In this document: piece by piece, positions 24,701 to 31,903 of the stretch
Numbering within the stretch: the first letter of the stretch is position 1
How the letters are laid out: each line of letters begins with the position of its first letter
NCBI GenBank assembly: GCA_964516925.1
Contig: CAZEXL010000004.1
Location: forward strand, 27,545-91,544
Length of the DNA stretch: 64,000 nucleotides
DNA from: CAG-552 sp964516925
GTDB taxonomy: Bacteria > Bacillota > Clostridia > Christensenellales > Pumilibacteraceae
Direction: 5' to 3'
Program-made: the position numbers and the translations under genes
The notes under the pieces: model-generated
What the model was told of the DNA's origin: nothing
Seen by the model: only the letters and a program-made list of their open reading frames with translations
Database searches by the model: none

Positions 24701-26848
24701 TTTGCGTTTGCAGGCAACGCTTCGGTAAAGAGCGTAGACCTTAGCAACGTCAAGAAGATGGGCATCGGCGTGTTCTCCGAATGCGTAAATCTTGAATCCG
24801 TAACTATTCCCAGTACGTTTACCGAGATACCCGACGAAACGTTCTACGGCTGTGAAAAGCTTACCGACGTAATAATCGACTCGAATAACTCTATTGAAAG
24901 AATCGGCTTGTACGCATTCTTCGAAACGGGCATTACCGGATTAAGCAACATTTTGTATTATAACAACAAGACGTTAACCGAAGTGGCAGAAGGTGCGTTT
25001 GCATATTCTAAGATTAAGGCAGTTTCGGTTCCTCAAAAAGTCGACACTATCGCAGACGATACGTTCTACGGCTGCGAAGACCTTAAGACCATATCTTTCG
25101 GTAACACCAACCGCAGAAAGCACATCGGCGAAAGAGCGTTCACTCAAAGCGGACTTACTTCTATAAGCGGTAAGTACATCGTATCGGTCGGCAGTGCGGC
25201 GTTCGCATACTGCGACAGCCTCGTTACCGTAGATCTTCCGGGCGTTGAAACCATCGGCGACTACGCATTCTTTGCTTCGGCAGAGCAGGGCGTCGACGGA
25301 ATCGAAAGCGAAGGCAAGATCGCAACGATCGACATCTCTTCCGTAAAGACTATCGGCGACTACGCATTCTCCTTCCAGACCAAGCTTGCTTCCGAGCAAG
25401 GCTCCGAGGACGAAAAGGGCATGCTTGTTCTTAATTCCATAAAGAGCATCGGCGATTACGCGTTCTACGGTTGCGAAGATCTTAACATCGTTCAAACCGG
25501 TACTAGCGTAGAAAGCCTCGGCGAATACGTATTTGCAGAATCCGGAATCTTCGCGTTCTATCAAGATATCAACATTGCTTCGTACGGCAGAGCAAATATT
25601 CCCGAAAGCATGACCGCAGTCGATCCTACTTCGTTTGCGTCTACCGACATCATTGAGTACTACGTAAGCGGAACCACCGATTACTTCACCGACGATACCG
25701 GCGTGCTTTATCGCAACGTACCGGCAGGCGGATACGAGCTCGTAGCCTTCCCCGGCAACAATTGGGACAGCATGGAGTACACCGTTCTTGACGGAACCGT
25801 TCGTATCGGCGCATATGCGTTTGCGTACAGCGAATATATTACCAGAGTAAATATTCCTTCCAGCGTAAAGGCAATCGGAGACTGTGCGTTCTACGCATCT
25901 TCGGTAAGAATATTCAACTTCAATACTCTCGTAGCTCCCGAACTCGAGGCAGGCTATCAGAAGTACGAAGGCGACAGCGATATTTACTTCTGGCAGATTT
26001 ACAACAACTTCTATATGCCGTTCACCTATTCCAACGGAACGTACAACGGTTATAAGTACAACCCGATTCGTCTTAAGAACGAAGACGACGACCTGATAAC
26101 TTTGGAAGACGGTTCGACGCTTCAAAATACTGCGTACACTGCGGCTGCTCATACCGAAAGCCTTAGCAACAACTGGTACGGTATCATGATTTGCCGTCCT
26201 AGCAACGCTACCGGATTCGATAACTTCATTTGGAGCAACTATTTCGACAGCGAAATGCTCCTTGCCGAACTTATCGAAGACACGACCATCGAAGCTATGG
26301 AATATATAAGAGCGTTGCCTGCGGCTAGCGAAATCACCAAGGCTCATCAGTCGCAAATCGAACGTGCTCGCAACGAGTATGATATGCTCAGCAGCGACCA
26401 GCAAAGAGCGTTCGTTCGCGAAGCAGGACTTGTAACCGTACTGGAAGAAGCAGAAAAAGCATATGCGGCTTTGGCTACCACCGCTCAAACGGAATGCGAC
26501 AAAGTAGTAGAGCTTATCGCAGCGCTTCCGTCCTCTACCGAGATTACCCTTGACAACAAGGCAGCGGTAGTTGCGGCTCGCGAAGCTTACAACGCATTGT
26601 CCGCTTCCGCTAAGACGATTATGGACGCTAACACCATCGCTATGGATAAGCTTACCGCGTGCGAAGCTCGTATCGCTCAGCTTGAAAGCGGCGACACGGA
26701 CAGCGACAAGGACGGCGAAAGCTGCGGTACTGTTGCGTTCGGCGGCGGATTCGGCGGCGGAACCGGACTTATGATCGGACTTATCACCGCAATGCTTGCT
26801 TGCCTTGCAATAGTGTTTTTCGGAAAGAAAAAGGCTATGCAAAAATAA
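18743..26848 (+). CDS. Giant cell-surface subtilisin-like protease with PA, Fn3-like and BspA-type LRR regions
   Basis: A 2701-residue secreted S8 peptidase. Order: signal peptide (1-29); catalytic domain with D219 (VLDTGLDWEH), H316 (SHGTH), oxyanion N442 (AAGNS) and S688 (GTSMACP); a PA domain inserted at about 530-600; an Fn3-like region after the catalytic domain, as in lactocepin/C5a-peptidase proteins; a long beta-rich region; about 850 residues of BspA-type leucine-rich repeats (about 1545-2395; units like SVKAIGDCAFYASS); two helical repeats of about 70 residues containing ALPxxxEIT (about 2519 and 2590); and a C-terminal helix (about 2673-2692) ending in KKKAMQK as anchor. Loops of the DxNGDGxxSGSD type near 715 may bind calcium. 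There is no LPxTG signal. Probable role: breaking down host or dietary protein at the cell surface, with LRRs for attachment (inference). Confidence 0.9.
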   Translation: MKRKNLKMRIASLVVFLLVGVMGITAAASSFLWKSSTSGTSVSTNSAIQATQSDTSLAADINADYLKSETISKTDRIGMIIEMEETTLIDIYNANPGKYESFTDYRLSAEGKAAAENLINKQNAVYNKIARQADVELLCNYVNAMNAFAIEITYGDWDLIETVATKAKVANVTVSERYYEPEATVVTNTVAAYDTGIFDSTTAIEMGIAGQGTIVAVLDTGLDWEHVAFDPNHELFNLEEQKKNGTLKITREFVQELIDNGLLAASNGSTRTDGEELFTPTDHLVVDEVYKNEKVPFAFDYSDMDPETNTHVANSHGTHVSGIIAGHSDTPFIDNNGNGVFDEGIDEYYYDDEDKQITGITGVAPQAQLAAFKVFGDGTGGADSYAIYAAIEDCITLGVDVINMSLGGDCGFQDETQSKDSIFSIYQKLEDTGISLVVAAGNSYSSSFSSHAGLNLTSNPDSGLISTPGSYDNAFTVASMEGVKSPYLLAVDKNGNELGAAYFLDSTDMGGDKYDFIGELRAAVESKGLTQYIQEDGSLKIPYVTISGVGNSSNYAGKDVRNKIALVSRGEINFEDKVNEAANNGAVAIVVFNNASGVIRMSVGDNPGIPSCSIMMDAAFAIKGQDSNGGAYFIIDEDNEAGPFISEFSSLGPLPNLVLKPDITAHGGEIYSAIPGGETAYDRMSGTSMACPNTAGVVALLRQYMSQPDVAAKFGIDLNGDGKVSGSDELNKMEARIYQLLQSTATIVKNEDGNPYSPRKQGAGLADLESTLATEQYLYVVDEEGNEGERTKIELFDDPEKTGVYELEFYVKNAGATEQQYNIDAYVMTEGVSADGKTVSERAHILTDNIRVLKVDGEEKSLSDAIVVPANSSVKITYTVTLGDKDREWLTKFENGMYIEGFVCLTNKDANGCNLNIPYLAFYGDWSEAPIFDYDLYETSKDLNDDNIDDDDKRYSNTQPTQLIGKIMENGAEYSIPLGWFPFYVPDEFESLTPDAKEDYCSITYDSDTGACGIFCVGGYLRNAKKVFWILTDATTGDVIKEGTYYGARKGQGTGSTGGAWIELDLGTDLDLANNRRYNMAVYPVLDWHSEDFTCIQDVIDYNEAYNEANPEKTRRYCWDSDFWVDTEAPYLSDVQIRIERDKNDNATYSIDFYLTDNHYMSAFGFSAYNPDTYAYESIYSDAGMYPVASERNSTTCVTFDITDMWDQISDGVMYRNSHTDVEVAWHPELSTYLTQFQIRLVDYAFNTAYFVVDVYELMESLTSVSFGDIGNYTTYTNSADKNDTVKVMTSYNKDISTDKNGNQIAVNSITIVPGQKVELMKAVIAKPSTAWREDFKFSIAGGNTSILKVDEETGEIYALPGLESDGPEYVTVRIESRVNSNVYCDLQVRVLTDSEVAKYKINTSRMQAVSTVNSLTVADVYYKDFSAGEVYYLEIETNPWYVDVDMYDAQNNPDGEYFIKWSTGNANIATVEAVEGYPLYAKVTANDGYYDDNGEYVKNYAAMVIINAVLCQYSDRGNNTDANGRKYRETYYSTQFYANVLQEFVVEGSTLNEYHGTPDNGVVIIPDNLGIKTLAGNLFYERTDITEIHFNEGLETIGYATCAYMPYLQKVVFSSTIHTVSDYAFAASMKISDDGPVTRLTVVDTTACTRPIQAGRLAFAMQRYIGINAAKSYIYDWGDDDNNRNKIVLLKEGDEDYGKFDMSVFRTADEYAFYDCMFLTDIDLSGLRMTSTCSFYGLGRGLYKYFGTFANVKFGEHTALGDATFAAAAIGEVELPMQRIGYQSFFGYTKTLAGETEEDDEVEGVYMGELRKVTFTADDVVIEEGAFLFASVEEVEFKGSVEFIGNAAFAYTKLTSIKFAEGKKVKEIGVQAFYGTPLESIKLPAGLEVLGNGAFSECTKLTKVEFDKDCLLTELGATDISNVATSPFYGCNNLAEFSVDEGNEFFCSENGIIYNADKTAIVNVPVAKKIEDISAILSGVEELAHFAFAGNASVKSVDLSNVKKMGIGVFSECVNLESVTIPSTFTEIPDETFYGCEKLTDVIIDSNNSIERIGLYAFFETGITGLSNILYYNNKTLTEVAEGAFAYSKIKAVSVPQKVDTIADDTFYGCEDLKTISFGNTNRRKHIGERAFTQSGLTSISGKYIVSVGSAAFAYCDSLVTVDLPGVETIGDYAFFASAEQGVDGIESEGKIATIDISSVKTIGDYAFSFQTKLASEQGSEDEKGMLVLNSIKSIGDYAFYGCEDLNIVQTGTSVESLGEYVFAESGIFAFYQDINIASYGRANIPESMTAVDPTSFASTDIIEYYVSGTTDYFTDDTGVLYRNVPAGGYELVAFPGNNWDSMEYTVLDGTVRIGAYAFAYSEYITRVNIPSSVKAIGDCAFYASSVRIFNFNTLVAPELEAGYQKYEGDSDIYFWQIYNNFYMPFTYSNGTYNGYKYNPIRLKNEDDDLITLEDGSTLQNTAYTAAAHTESLSNNWYGIMICRPSNATGFDNFIWSNYFDSEMLLAELIEDTTIEAMEYIRALPAASEITKAHQSQIERARNEYDMLSSDQQRAFVREAGLVTVLEEAEKAYAALATTAQTECDKVVELIAALPSSTEITLDNKAAVVAAREAYNALSASAKTIMDANTIAMDKLTACEARIAQLESGDTDSDKDGESCGTVAFGGGFGGGTGLMIGLITAMLACLAIVFFGKKKAMQK

Positions 26849-26874
26849 GCAACGCAAATAACCCGATATAATCG

Positions 26875-26909
26875 AAAAAAGGATAGTGAGTAAAATCGCT
26901 ATCCTTTTT
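26875..26909 (+). terminator. Rho-independent terminator of the protease gene
   Basis: Stem GGATAGTGA / TCGCTATCC (one G-T pair) with loop GTAAAA, A-run before and TTTTT after. It resembles the glycine cleavage terminator at 8011. Confidence 0.85.
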
Positions 26910-27030
26910 GTTAATTTAATTTCGCGATAAGTTAAACTTATGCGAGCGGTTTTTAAAAAGCGATAAGCGCGATATAAGTCTTTATCCGCCGAATTGTAAA
27001 AAAAATTTTGGCAAAAAACGATAAAATTGC

Positions 27031-27059
27031 TTGCCTAACGCGAGCAAGTGTGGTATAAT
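27031..27059 (+). promoter_or_regulatory. Promoter of rpsF-ssb-rpsR
   Basis: TTGCCT (27031-27036), 17-base spacer, TATAAT (27054-27059) with extended -10 TGG. Confidence 0.8.
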
Positions 27060-27099
27060 TGCTTAGCTATAAAGCAATCCTTACTCCCCAAAAGGGAGT
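27058..27099 (+). promoter_or_regulatory. Structured leader of the rpsF operon, candidate S6:S18 autoregulatory site
   Basis: Two hairpins lie between promoter and rpsF: ATTGCTT/AAGCAAT (27058-27078) and ACTCCC/GGGAGT (27083-27099). Many bacteria regulate this operon by S6:S18 binding to a leader structure; I cannot confirm the known motif here, so this is a positional suggestion. Confidence 0.35.
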
Positions 27100-27123
27100 C
27101 TAACGACCAAAAGGAGGTGGAAT

Positions 27124-27408
27124 ATGAAGAAGTACGAAGTTCTGTATATTCTTGCCGCAAATCTTGACGAAGCAACCCGCGACGGTTTTATCGCAAGATT
27201 CGAAAATCTTGTTACCGCTAACGGTGGCGAAGCTACCGTATCCAAGTGGGGCATGCGTAAGCTTGCTTACGAAGTTGCATACAAGACCGAAGGCTTTTAT
27301 GTACTTATGGAGTTCACGGCAAATCCCGATCTTCCGCTTGAAATCGAGCGTCAGATGCGCATTGCCAAGGACGAAATCTTACGCTTTATGATTACGTCTA
27401 AAGAGTAA
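27124..27408 (+). CDS. rpsF: 30S ribosomal protein bS6
   Basis: A 94-residue protein of the small subunit platform that pairs with bS18. It has the typical start MKKYEVLYIL, the WGMRKLAYEV segment, and the conserved KTEGFYVLMEF strand. Length is normal and there is no acidic C-terminal extension. AAAAGGAGGTG precedes the start. First gene of the conserved trio rpsF-ssb-rpsR. Confidence 0.97.
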   Translation: MKKYEVLYILAANLDEATRDGFIARFENLVTANGGEATVSKWGMRKLAYEVAYKTEGFYVLMEFTANPDLPLEIERQMRIAKDEILRFMITSKE

Positions 27409-27438
27409 ATCTACAGTAAATTACAACAGAGGTGAGTT

Positions 27439-27852
27439 ATGAATAAATGCATTTTGGTGGGTAATCTTACCCGCGATCCCGAACATACCACAACGCCCAA
27501 CGGAATTTCCGTGTGCAGATTTTCCATTGCTGTAAATCGCAACTACTCAAACAGCAACGGCGAACGCGAGGCGGATTTCATTAATATCGTTACGTGGCGC
27601 GGTCTTGCCGACAACTGCGGCAAGTATCTGCAAAAAGGCAACAAGGTTGCGGTATGCGGAGCAATTCAAACTCGCACGTACGAGGATAAGGAAGGCAACA
27701 AGCGTTATGCTACCGAAGTCGTTGCCGACGACGTAGAGTTCCTTACTCCCAAAAACAGTGACGCCGCTGCGTCGGCGCCCGCAACGAGATCGGCAAGCAA
27801 AAAGGTTATGGAGCTAGAGCCTATCGACGATTCCGACCAGTTGCCGTTCTAA
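27439..27852 (+). CDS. ssb: Single-stranded DNA-binding protein
   Basis: A 137-residue SSB with an OB fold at 1-105 (MNKCILVGNLTRDPE, then FINIVTWRGLADNCGKYLQKG), a short low-complexity Ala/Ser linker, and the acidic tip DDSDQLPF that recruits replication and repair proteins. It protects single-stranded DNA in replication and repair. It sits between the genes for bS6 and bS18, as is standard, which makes it the housekeeping copy. Confidence 0.97.
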   Translation: MNKCILVGNLTRDPEHTTTPNGISVCRFSIAVNRNYSNSNGEREADFINIVTWRGLADNCGKYLQKGNKVAVCGAIQTRTYEDKEGNKRYATEVVADDVEFLTPKNSDAAASAPATRSASKKVMELEPIDDSDQLPF

Positions 27853-27907
27853 TCGTTAGGTTATTTATAAGCCTAACGTTCCAAATTAAATTAAGGAGAT
27901 ATCAGTC

Positions 27908-28180
27908 ATGGATAAAAAGATGCCTAACAAAGCCGCAGAAGGCGACGATAAGGTAAAAAAGGCTAAGCGTGTCCAAAAGAAGAAAGTTTGTCAATTTTGC
28001 GTAGACAAAGTTGAAAGCATCGACTACAAGGACGTAACCAAGCTTCGCCGTTACGTTACGGAAAAGGGCAAAATAATTCCACGCCGCATTTCGGGCGTAT
28101 GCGCAATGCATCAAAGGGAATTGACCACGGCGATCAAGCGCGCAAGATACATGGTGCTTTTGCCGTTCAAAGCAGAATAA
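27908..28180 (+). CDS. rpsR: 30S ribosomal protein bS18, zinc-binding type
   Basis: A 90-residue protein of the small subunit platform. The core KVCQFCVDKVESIDYKDVT carries a CxxC pair, and a later C-A-M-H completes a likely zinc site, the C+ form. The N-terminal 20 residues are a lysine-rich extension. Preceded by AAGGAG. A strong terminator follows. Confidence 0.96.
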   Translation: MDKKMPNKAAEGDDKVKKAKRVQKKKVCQFCVDKVESIDYKDVTKLRRYVTEKGKIIPRRISGVCAMHQRELTTAIKRARYMVLLPFKAE

Positions 28181-28190
28181 TCAAGATTTC

Positions 28191-28221
28191 AAAAGGCAGA
28201 ATACGAAAATTCTGCCTTTTG
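28191..28221 (+). terminator. Terminator of the rpsF operon
   Basis: Stem AAAAGGCAGAAT / ATTCTGCCTTTT with loop ACGAAA, ending in T-rich sequence. Confidence 0.9.
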
Positions 28222-28234
28222 TTTGGGAGGAGCA

Positions 28235-29806
28235 ATGATTGCAGTTAACGATATAAGCTTACAATTCGGTAGCCGAGTACTTTTCGATCACGTAAATCTT
28301 AAGTTTACTAAAGGTAATTGCTACGGAATTATCGGCGCTAACGGCGCGGGCAAATCTACGTTTTTGAAAATTTTGTCGGGCGAGCTGGAACCTAACAAGG
28401 GTGAAGTGTTAGTGGACAAAAACGAACGTATGAGCATATTGGCGCAAAACCAAAACGCTTACGACGATTATACCGTGCTCGAAACCGTTATGTGGGGACA
28501 TAAGCGCCTTATGCAAATCAAGCTCGAACGCGACGTGTTGTACTCTAAAGAAGATTTTTCGGATGCCGACGGCGAACGCGCGGCAGAGCTAGAAGGCGAA
28601 TTTGCAGAACTCAACGGCTACGAAGCCGAATCGGATGCCGAAACGCTTCTTAATCAGCTCAAAGTTGACGGCTCGCTTTTTTACGAGCTTATGTCAAACG
28701 TCGATCCCAAAATAAAGGTAAAGGTATTGCTTGCTCAAAGTCTTTTCGGCAAACCCGATATTCTTATTTTGGACGAGCCTACCAACAACCTCGACGCAAA
28801 GAGCGTGCGTTGGTTGGAAGACTATATTATGGAAATGGAAGACAGCATAATTATTATCGTGTCGCACAATCGCCACTTCCTTAATAGAGTTTGCACGCAT
28901 ATTTGCGACGTAGACTTTAAGAAAATAAAGATTTTCGTGGGCAACTACGACTTCTGGTACGAAAGCTCGCAACTTTTGCTACGTCAAAGCAAAGAACAAA
29001 ACAAAAAGATAGAGGCGCGTGCGAAGGAATTGCAAGACTTCATCGCTCGTTTCAGCGCCAACGCAAGCAAATCTAAGCAGGCAACCAGTCGCAAAAAGGA
29101 GCTTGAAAAGCTCAAACTCGAGGACATTCAGCCGTCCAGTCGCCGTTATCCGTTTATAGAATTCAAGTTCGAACGCGAAATCGGCAACGAAATTTTGGAA
29201 GTCGAGGGGCTTACCAAAAAGGGTTTTTTCGAAAACGTGTCCTTCAGGCTTAAACGCGACGACAAAATCGGATTCGTTTGTCGCAACGGACAAAACGTTT
29301 CTATGTTGTTCGATTGCATAATGGGGCTGGAAACTCCCGACGCCGGCACGGTAAAGTGGGGAAAAACGATTATTCCGACGTATTTGCCGCAAAACTACGA
29401 CAACTTCTTCGACGGCGTAGACCTTACGCTCGTGCAGTGGATCGACCAATACTCTAAGGACCACTACGAAGAATATTTGCGCGGCTGGCTTGGAAGAATG
29501 CTCTTCTCGGGGCAAGAAGCGCTAAAAAAAGCGTCGGTTATTTCGGGTGGCGAAAAAGTGCGCTGCATGTTGGCGCGTATGATGCTTCAGGGCGGCAACT
29601 TCCTCGTTATGGACGAGCCGACCAATCACCTCGACCTCGAAAGCATAACGGCGCTTAACAAGGGTATGGTTAACTTTAAGGGCGGAATGTTGTTCGTTTC
29701 GCACGACCAGGAAATTATGGAGACGGTTGCCAATCGCATTATAGAAATCGACGGCACAAAGGTGTTCGACAAAGATATTACGTACGACGCGTACTTAGAG
29801 CTTTAA
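28235..29806 (+). CDS. ABC-F family ATPase (YbiT-like) with one degenerate ATP site
   Basis: A 523-residue protein with two ABC domains and no membrane part. ABC-F proteins act on ribosomes. Domain 1 has an intact Walker A GANGAGKST (34-42) and Walker B ILILDEPTNNLD, but its signature is altered: SNVDPKIKVKVLLAQ near 155-165, with no GG(E/Q). Domain 2 has a Walker A replaced by CRNGQNVSM (349-357), but an intact signature VISGGEKVR (about 435) and Walker B LVMDEPTNHLD. So only the site made by Walker A-1 and signature-2 can be normal. The linker contains SANASKSKQATSRKK. I start at ATG 28235, just after GGGAGGAGC, not at the upstream TTG. Confidence 0.88.
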   Translation: MIAVNDISLQFGSRVLFDHVNLKFTKGNCYGIIGANGAGKSTFLKILSGELEPNKGEVLVDKNERMSILAQNQNAYDDYTVLETVMWGHKRLMQIKLERDVLYSKEDFSDADGERAAELEGEFAELNGYEAESDAETLLNQLKVDGSLFYELMSNVDPKIKVKVLLAQSLFGKPDILILDEPTNNLDAKSVRWLEDYIMEMEDSIIIIVSHNRHFLNRVCTHICDVDFKKIKIFVGNYDFWYESSQLLLRQSKEQNKKIEARAKELQDFIARFSANASKSKQATSRKKELEKLKLEDIQPSSRRYPFIEFKFEREIGNEILEVEGLTKKGFFENVSFRLKRDDKIGFVCRNGQNVSMLFDCIMGLETPDAGTVKWGKTIIPTYLPQNYDNFFDGVDLTLVQWIDQYSKDHYEEYLRGWLGRMLFSGQEALKKASVISGGEKVRCMLARMMLQGGNFLVMDEPTNHLDLESITALNKGMVNFKGGMLFVSHDQEIMETVANRIIEIDGTKVFDKDITYDAYLEL

Positions 29807-29854
29807 TTAGCGAAAACAAACAAATTACACGAAACTGTTTTACGGAGAAAATGT

Positions 29855-31138
29855 ATGAACAAGACGGATGAAAAATATCAGGCGTTTTTAAGAATTTTAG
29901 GCAAAGAGCTCGTGCCTGCGCTCGGTTGTACCGAGCCGATCGCGCTTGCGTATTGTGGCGCAAAGGCGCGCACAACGCTCGGACGTATGCCCAAAAAGGT
30001 GGTTGTTCAGGCAAGCGGCAACATAATTAAAAACGCAAAGAGCGTTATCGTACCGCATACTGCCGGCAAAAAGGGTATTGCGGCGGCGGTAGGCATAGGT
30101 ATTCTTGCAGGCAATGCCGATGGCGAATTGGAAGTTCTAAGCGGAACAACGCCGCAGCAGACTGCCGCTTTAGACGAGTTTTTAAGCAGTATCGACGTAA
30201 CCGTCGAGCCGCTTGAAAGTAAAGAAGTGCTTGATATTATAGTCAACGTTTACGACGGAAGCGACAGCGCGTCGGTGCGTATTGCCAACAAGCATACCAA
30301 CGTCGTTCGTATTCAGCGCAACGACCGAGTCCTTTTTGATAAGCCGACTGCTCAGGCTGTGGACGCGCGCGCAGGCGGCGACTATGCGCTTATGTCGATG
30401 AACGACATTTGCGATTTTGCGCTCGCCGTTGATATAAACGACGTAAAAGAAGTTTTGGATAGGCAAATGGAATACAATTCCGCTGTATCCAAGGAAGGGC
30501 TTTCGGGCGACTACGGCTCTAACATAGGCAAGGTGTTGCTTGCCGCTTACGGCAACGATATTCACGTACGAGCAAAGGCGGCGGCTGCTGCCGGCAGCGA
30601 CGCACGCATGAACGGTTGCATAATGCCCGTTATTATCAATTCGGGCAGTGGCAATCAGGGTATGACCGTTTCGTTGCCCGTTATGGAGTACGCAAAAGAG
30701 CTTAATAGTTCTGCCGAGCAGTTGTATCGCGCGCTTACGCTTTCCAATCTTATTGCGATATACATTAAGTCGGGAATCGGAACGCTTTCGGCGTATTGCG
30801 GAGCGGTAAGTGCAGGAGCGGCGGCAGGAGCAGGTATTGCGTATTTGCGCGGAGCGGGCAAACAGTCCGTTTGTCAAACCGTAGTCAATGCGCTTGCCAT
30901 TACGTCGGGTATGATTTGCGACGGAGCAAAGGCGTCGTGCGCGGCAAAAATCGCCGTTGCGGTCGAGGCAGGTTTGCTCGGTTGCGAAATGTGCAAAAGC
31001 GGACAAAACTTCCACGGCGGCGACGGAATCGTTTCCGAGGAAATCGAGCAGACCATTCGTAACGTAGGCGTGCTCGGCAAGGACGCTATGCGCGAAACCG
31101 ATAAGGAAATTTTGCATATAATGACGTGTTTCGACTAA
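29855..31138 (+). CDS. cyuA: L-cysteine desulfidase family protein (CyuA/UPF0597)
   Basis: A 427-residue protein of the UPF0597 family. Characterised members are iron-sulfur L-cysteine desulfidases giving pyruvate, ammonia and sulfide. Visible: PALGCTEPIALAY with C25, HTAGKKGIAAAVG (about 67), a long glycine-rich middle (INSGSGNQGMTVSLPV), and the C-terminal cysteines in MICDGAKASCAAK and GCEMCKSG. No cysteine transporter gene is adjacent. The gap to the ABC-F gene is 48 bases with no terminator, so cotranscription is possible. The stop codon runs directly into an R1 hairpin repeat. Confidence 0.85.
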   Translation: MNKTDEKYQAFLRILGKELVPALGCTEPIALAYCGAKARTTLGRMPKKVVVQASGNIIKNAKSVIVPHTAGKKGIAAAVGIGILAGNADGELEVLSGTTPQQTAALDEFLSSIDVTVEPLESKEVLDIIVNVYDGSDSASVRIANKHTNVVRIQRNDRVLFDKPTAQAVDARAGGDYALMSMNDICDFALAVDINDVKEVLDRQMEYNSAVSKEGLSGDYGSNIGKVLLAAYGNDIHVRAKAAAAAGSDARMNGCIMPVIINSGSGNQGMTVSLPVMEYAKELNSSAEQLYRALTLSNLIAIYIKSGIGTLSAYCGAVSAGAAAGAGIAYLRGAGKQSVCQTVVNALAITSGMICDGAKASCAAKIAVAVEAGLLGCEMCKSGQNFHGGDGIVSEEIEQTIRNVGVLGKDAMRETDKEILHIMTCFD

Positions 31139-31260
31139 CTTACTTTTCTTTAGAGAAAGAAAAGTAAGCAAAAGAAACCTAAGCAGGACTTAAGTTGCAA
31201 AAGTAAGCAAAAGAAACCTAAGCAGGACTTAAGTTGCAAAGGTAAGCAAAAGAAACTTGA
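31139..31260. repeat. R1 hairpin repeat followed by a 39-bp exact tandem duplication of its tail
   Basis: An R1 inverted repeat (31139-31168) starts directly after the cyuA stop. Its tail forms a tandem repeat: two identical 39-base units at 31162-31200 and 31201-31239, and a third partial unit at 31240-31259, each beginning AAGTAAGCAAAAGAAAC (third: AGGTAAGC). Confidence 0.85.
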
Positions 31261-31278
31261 ACAAATTCTAAATTACAA

Positions 31279-31312
31279 GAAGGGTAGTAAGAAATAACTT
31301 GCTACCCTTTGT
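31279..31312 (+). terminator. Terminator-like hairpin after cyuA
   Basis: Stem AAGGGTAGTAAG / CTTGCTACCCTT (one G-T pair) with an AT loop; the trailing T-run is short (TTTG). Confidence 0.6.
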
Positions 31313-31317
31313 CCATA

Positions 31318-31773
31318 TGCCATTGCGAGTTTGCGTAGCAAACGAGGCAATCTCTCCGTTAAGCTCCTCCCTCTCGGCAACAGCAGAGGCACTACCATCC
31401 AAATCTATTCTCTTAAGCTTCTTTGGCTTACCTTTCTTCACGGAAGAAAGGTAAGTCGGCGCAATCAAGCCTATTGCTATCTAAATTTATCTCTATCAAG
31501 CTTTTTTTGGCTTACCTTGTTTCGCCGAAGAAAGGGAGGGAACCGCCGAGTTTTGTGAAAAAACTGCGATTATAAGGAATAAACATTTATTGTAAAATTG
31601 TCGGTTTAAACTTTTCAGTCAATTTTTTACAAAAAATCGCGACCAAAAAATAAAAAAACGCTCGGCACGTACGGACGCTTTTCGACATATTAACACATTA
31701 AAATCATAAAAAGTCGGTTATTAAGAAAATTACCGTTTAAATAAAAATACACTAAAATTTAACCTAATAATTA
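31318..31773. repeat. Intergenic repeats (R3, R1) and AT-rich upstream region
   Basis: R3 copy at about 31319-31357 (CATTGCGAGTTTGCGTAGCAAACGAGGCAATCTC), R1 copy at 31427-31455 with loop CACG, and a decayed R1 at about 31510-31545. From 31560 to 31770 the sequence is AT-rich without any supported gene or repeat. Frames 31268-31468 and 31331-31558 lie in the repeats and are rejected. Confidence 0.7.
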
Positions 31774-31803
31774 TTGACAACCGCCGCAACGTTTTGGTAT
31801 ACT
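31774..31803 (+). promoter_or_regulatory. Promoter of the peptide-importer operon
   Basis: TTGACA (31774-31779), 18-base spacer, TATACT (31798-31803) with extended -10 TTTTGG. It is the only clear promoter before the six-gene operon. The leader of about 90 bases contains ACTTCG...CGAAGT (31864-31881). Confidence 0.8.
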
Positions 31804-31903
31804 TAGTATGCTTAATATGCAGTTTTGTATGGTGGCGGATAGCATTTGCCATAATAAAACGGTACTTCGATTAACCGAAGTAAAAATTTTTTTGGAGAAT
31901 ACT

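Noticed and set aside
24974..26857. 627-codon open frame on the minus strand at the protease 3' end
   Set aside because: Same reason: antisense to the repeat region of the protease, with low-quality composition and no start signals.
31331..31558. Frames in the gap after cyuA (also 31268-31468 minus)
   Set aside because: They translate R3 and R1 repeats.
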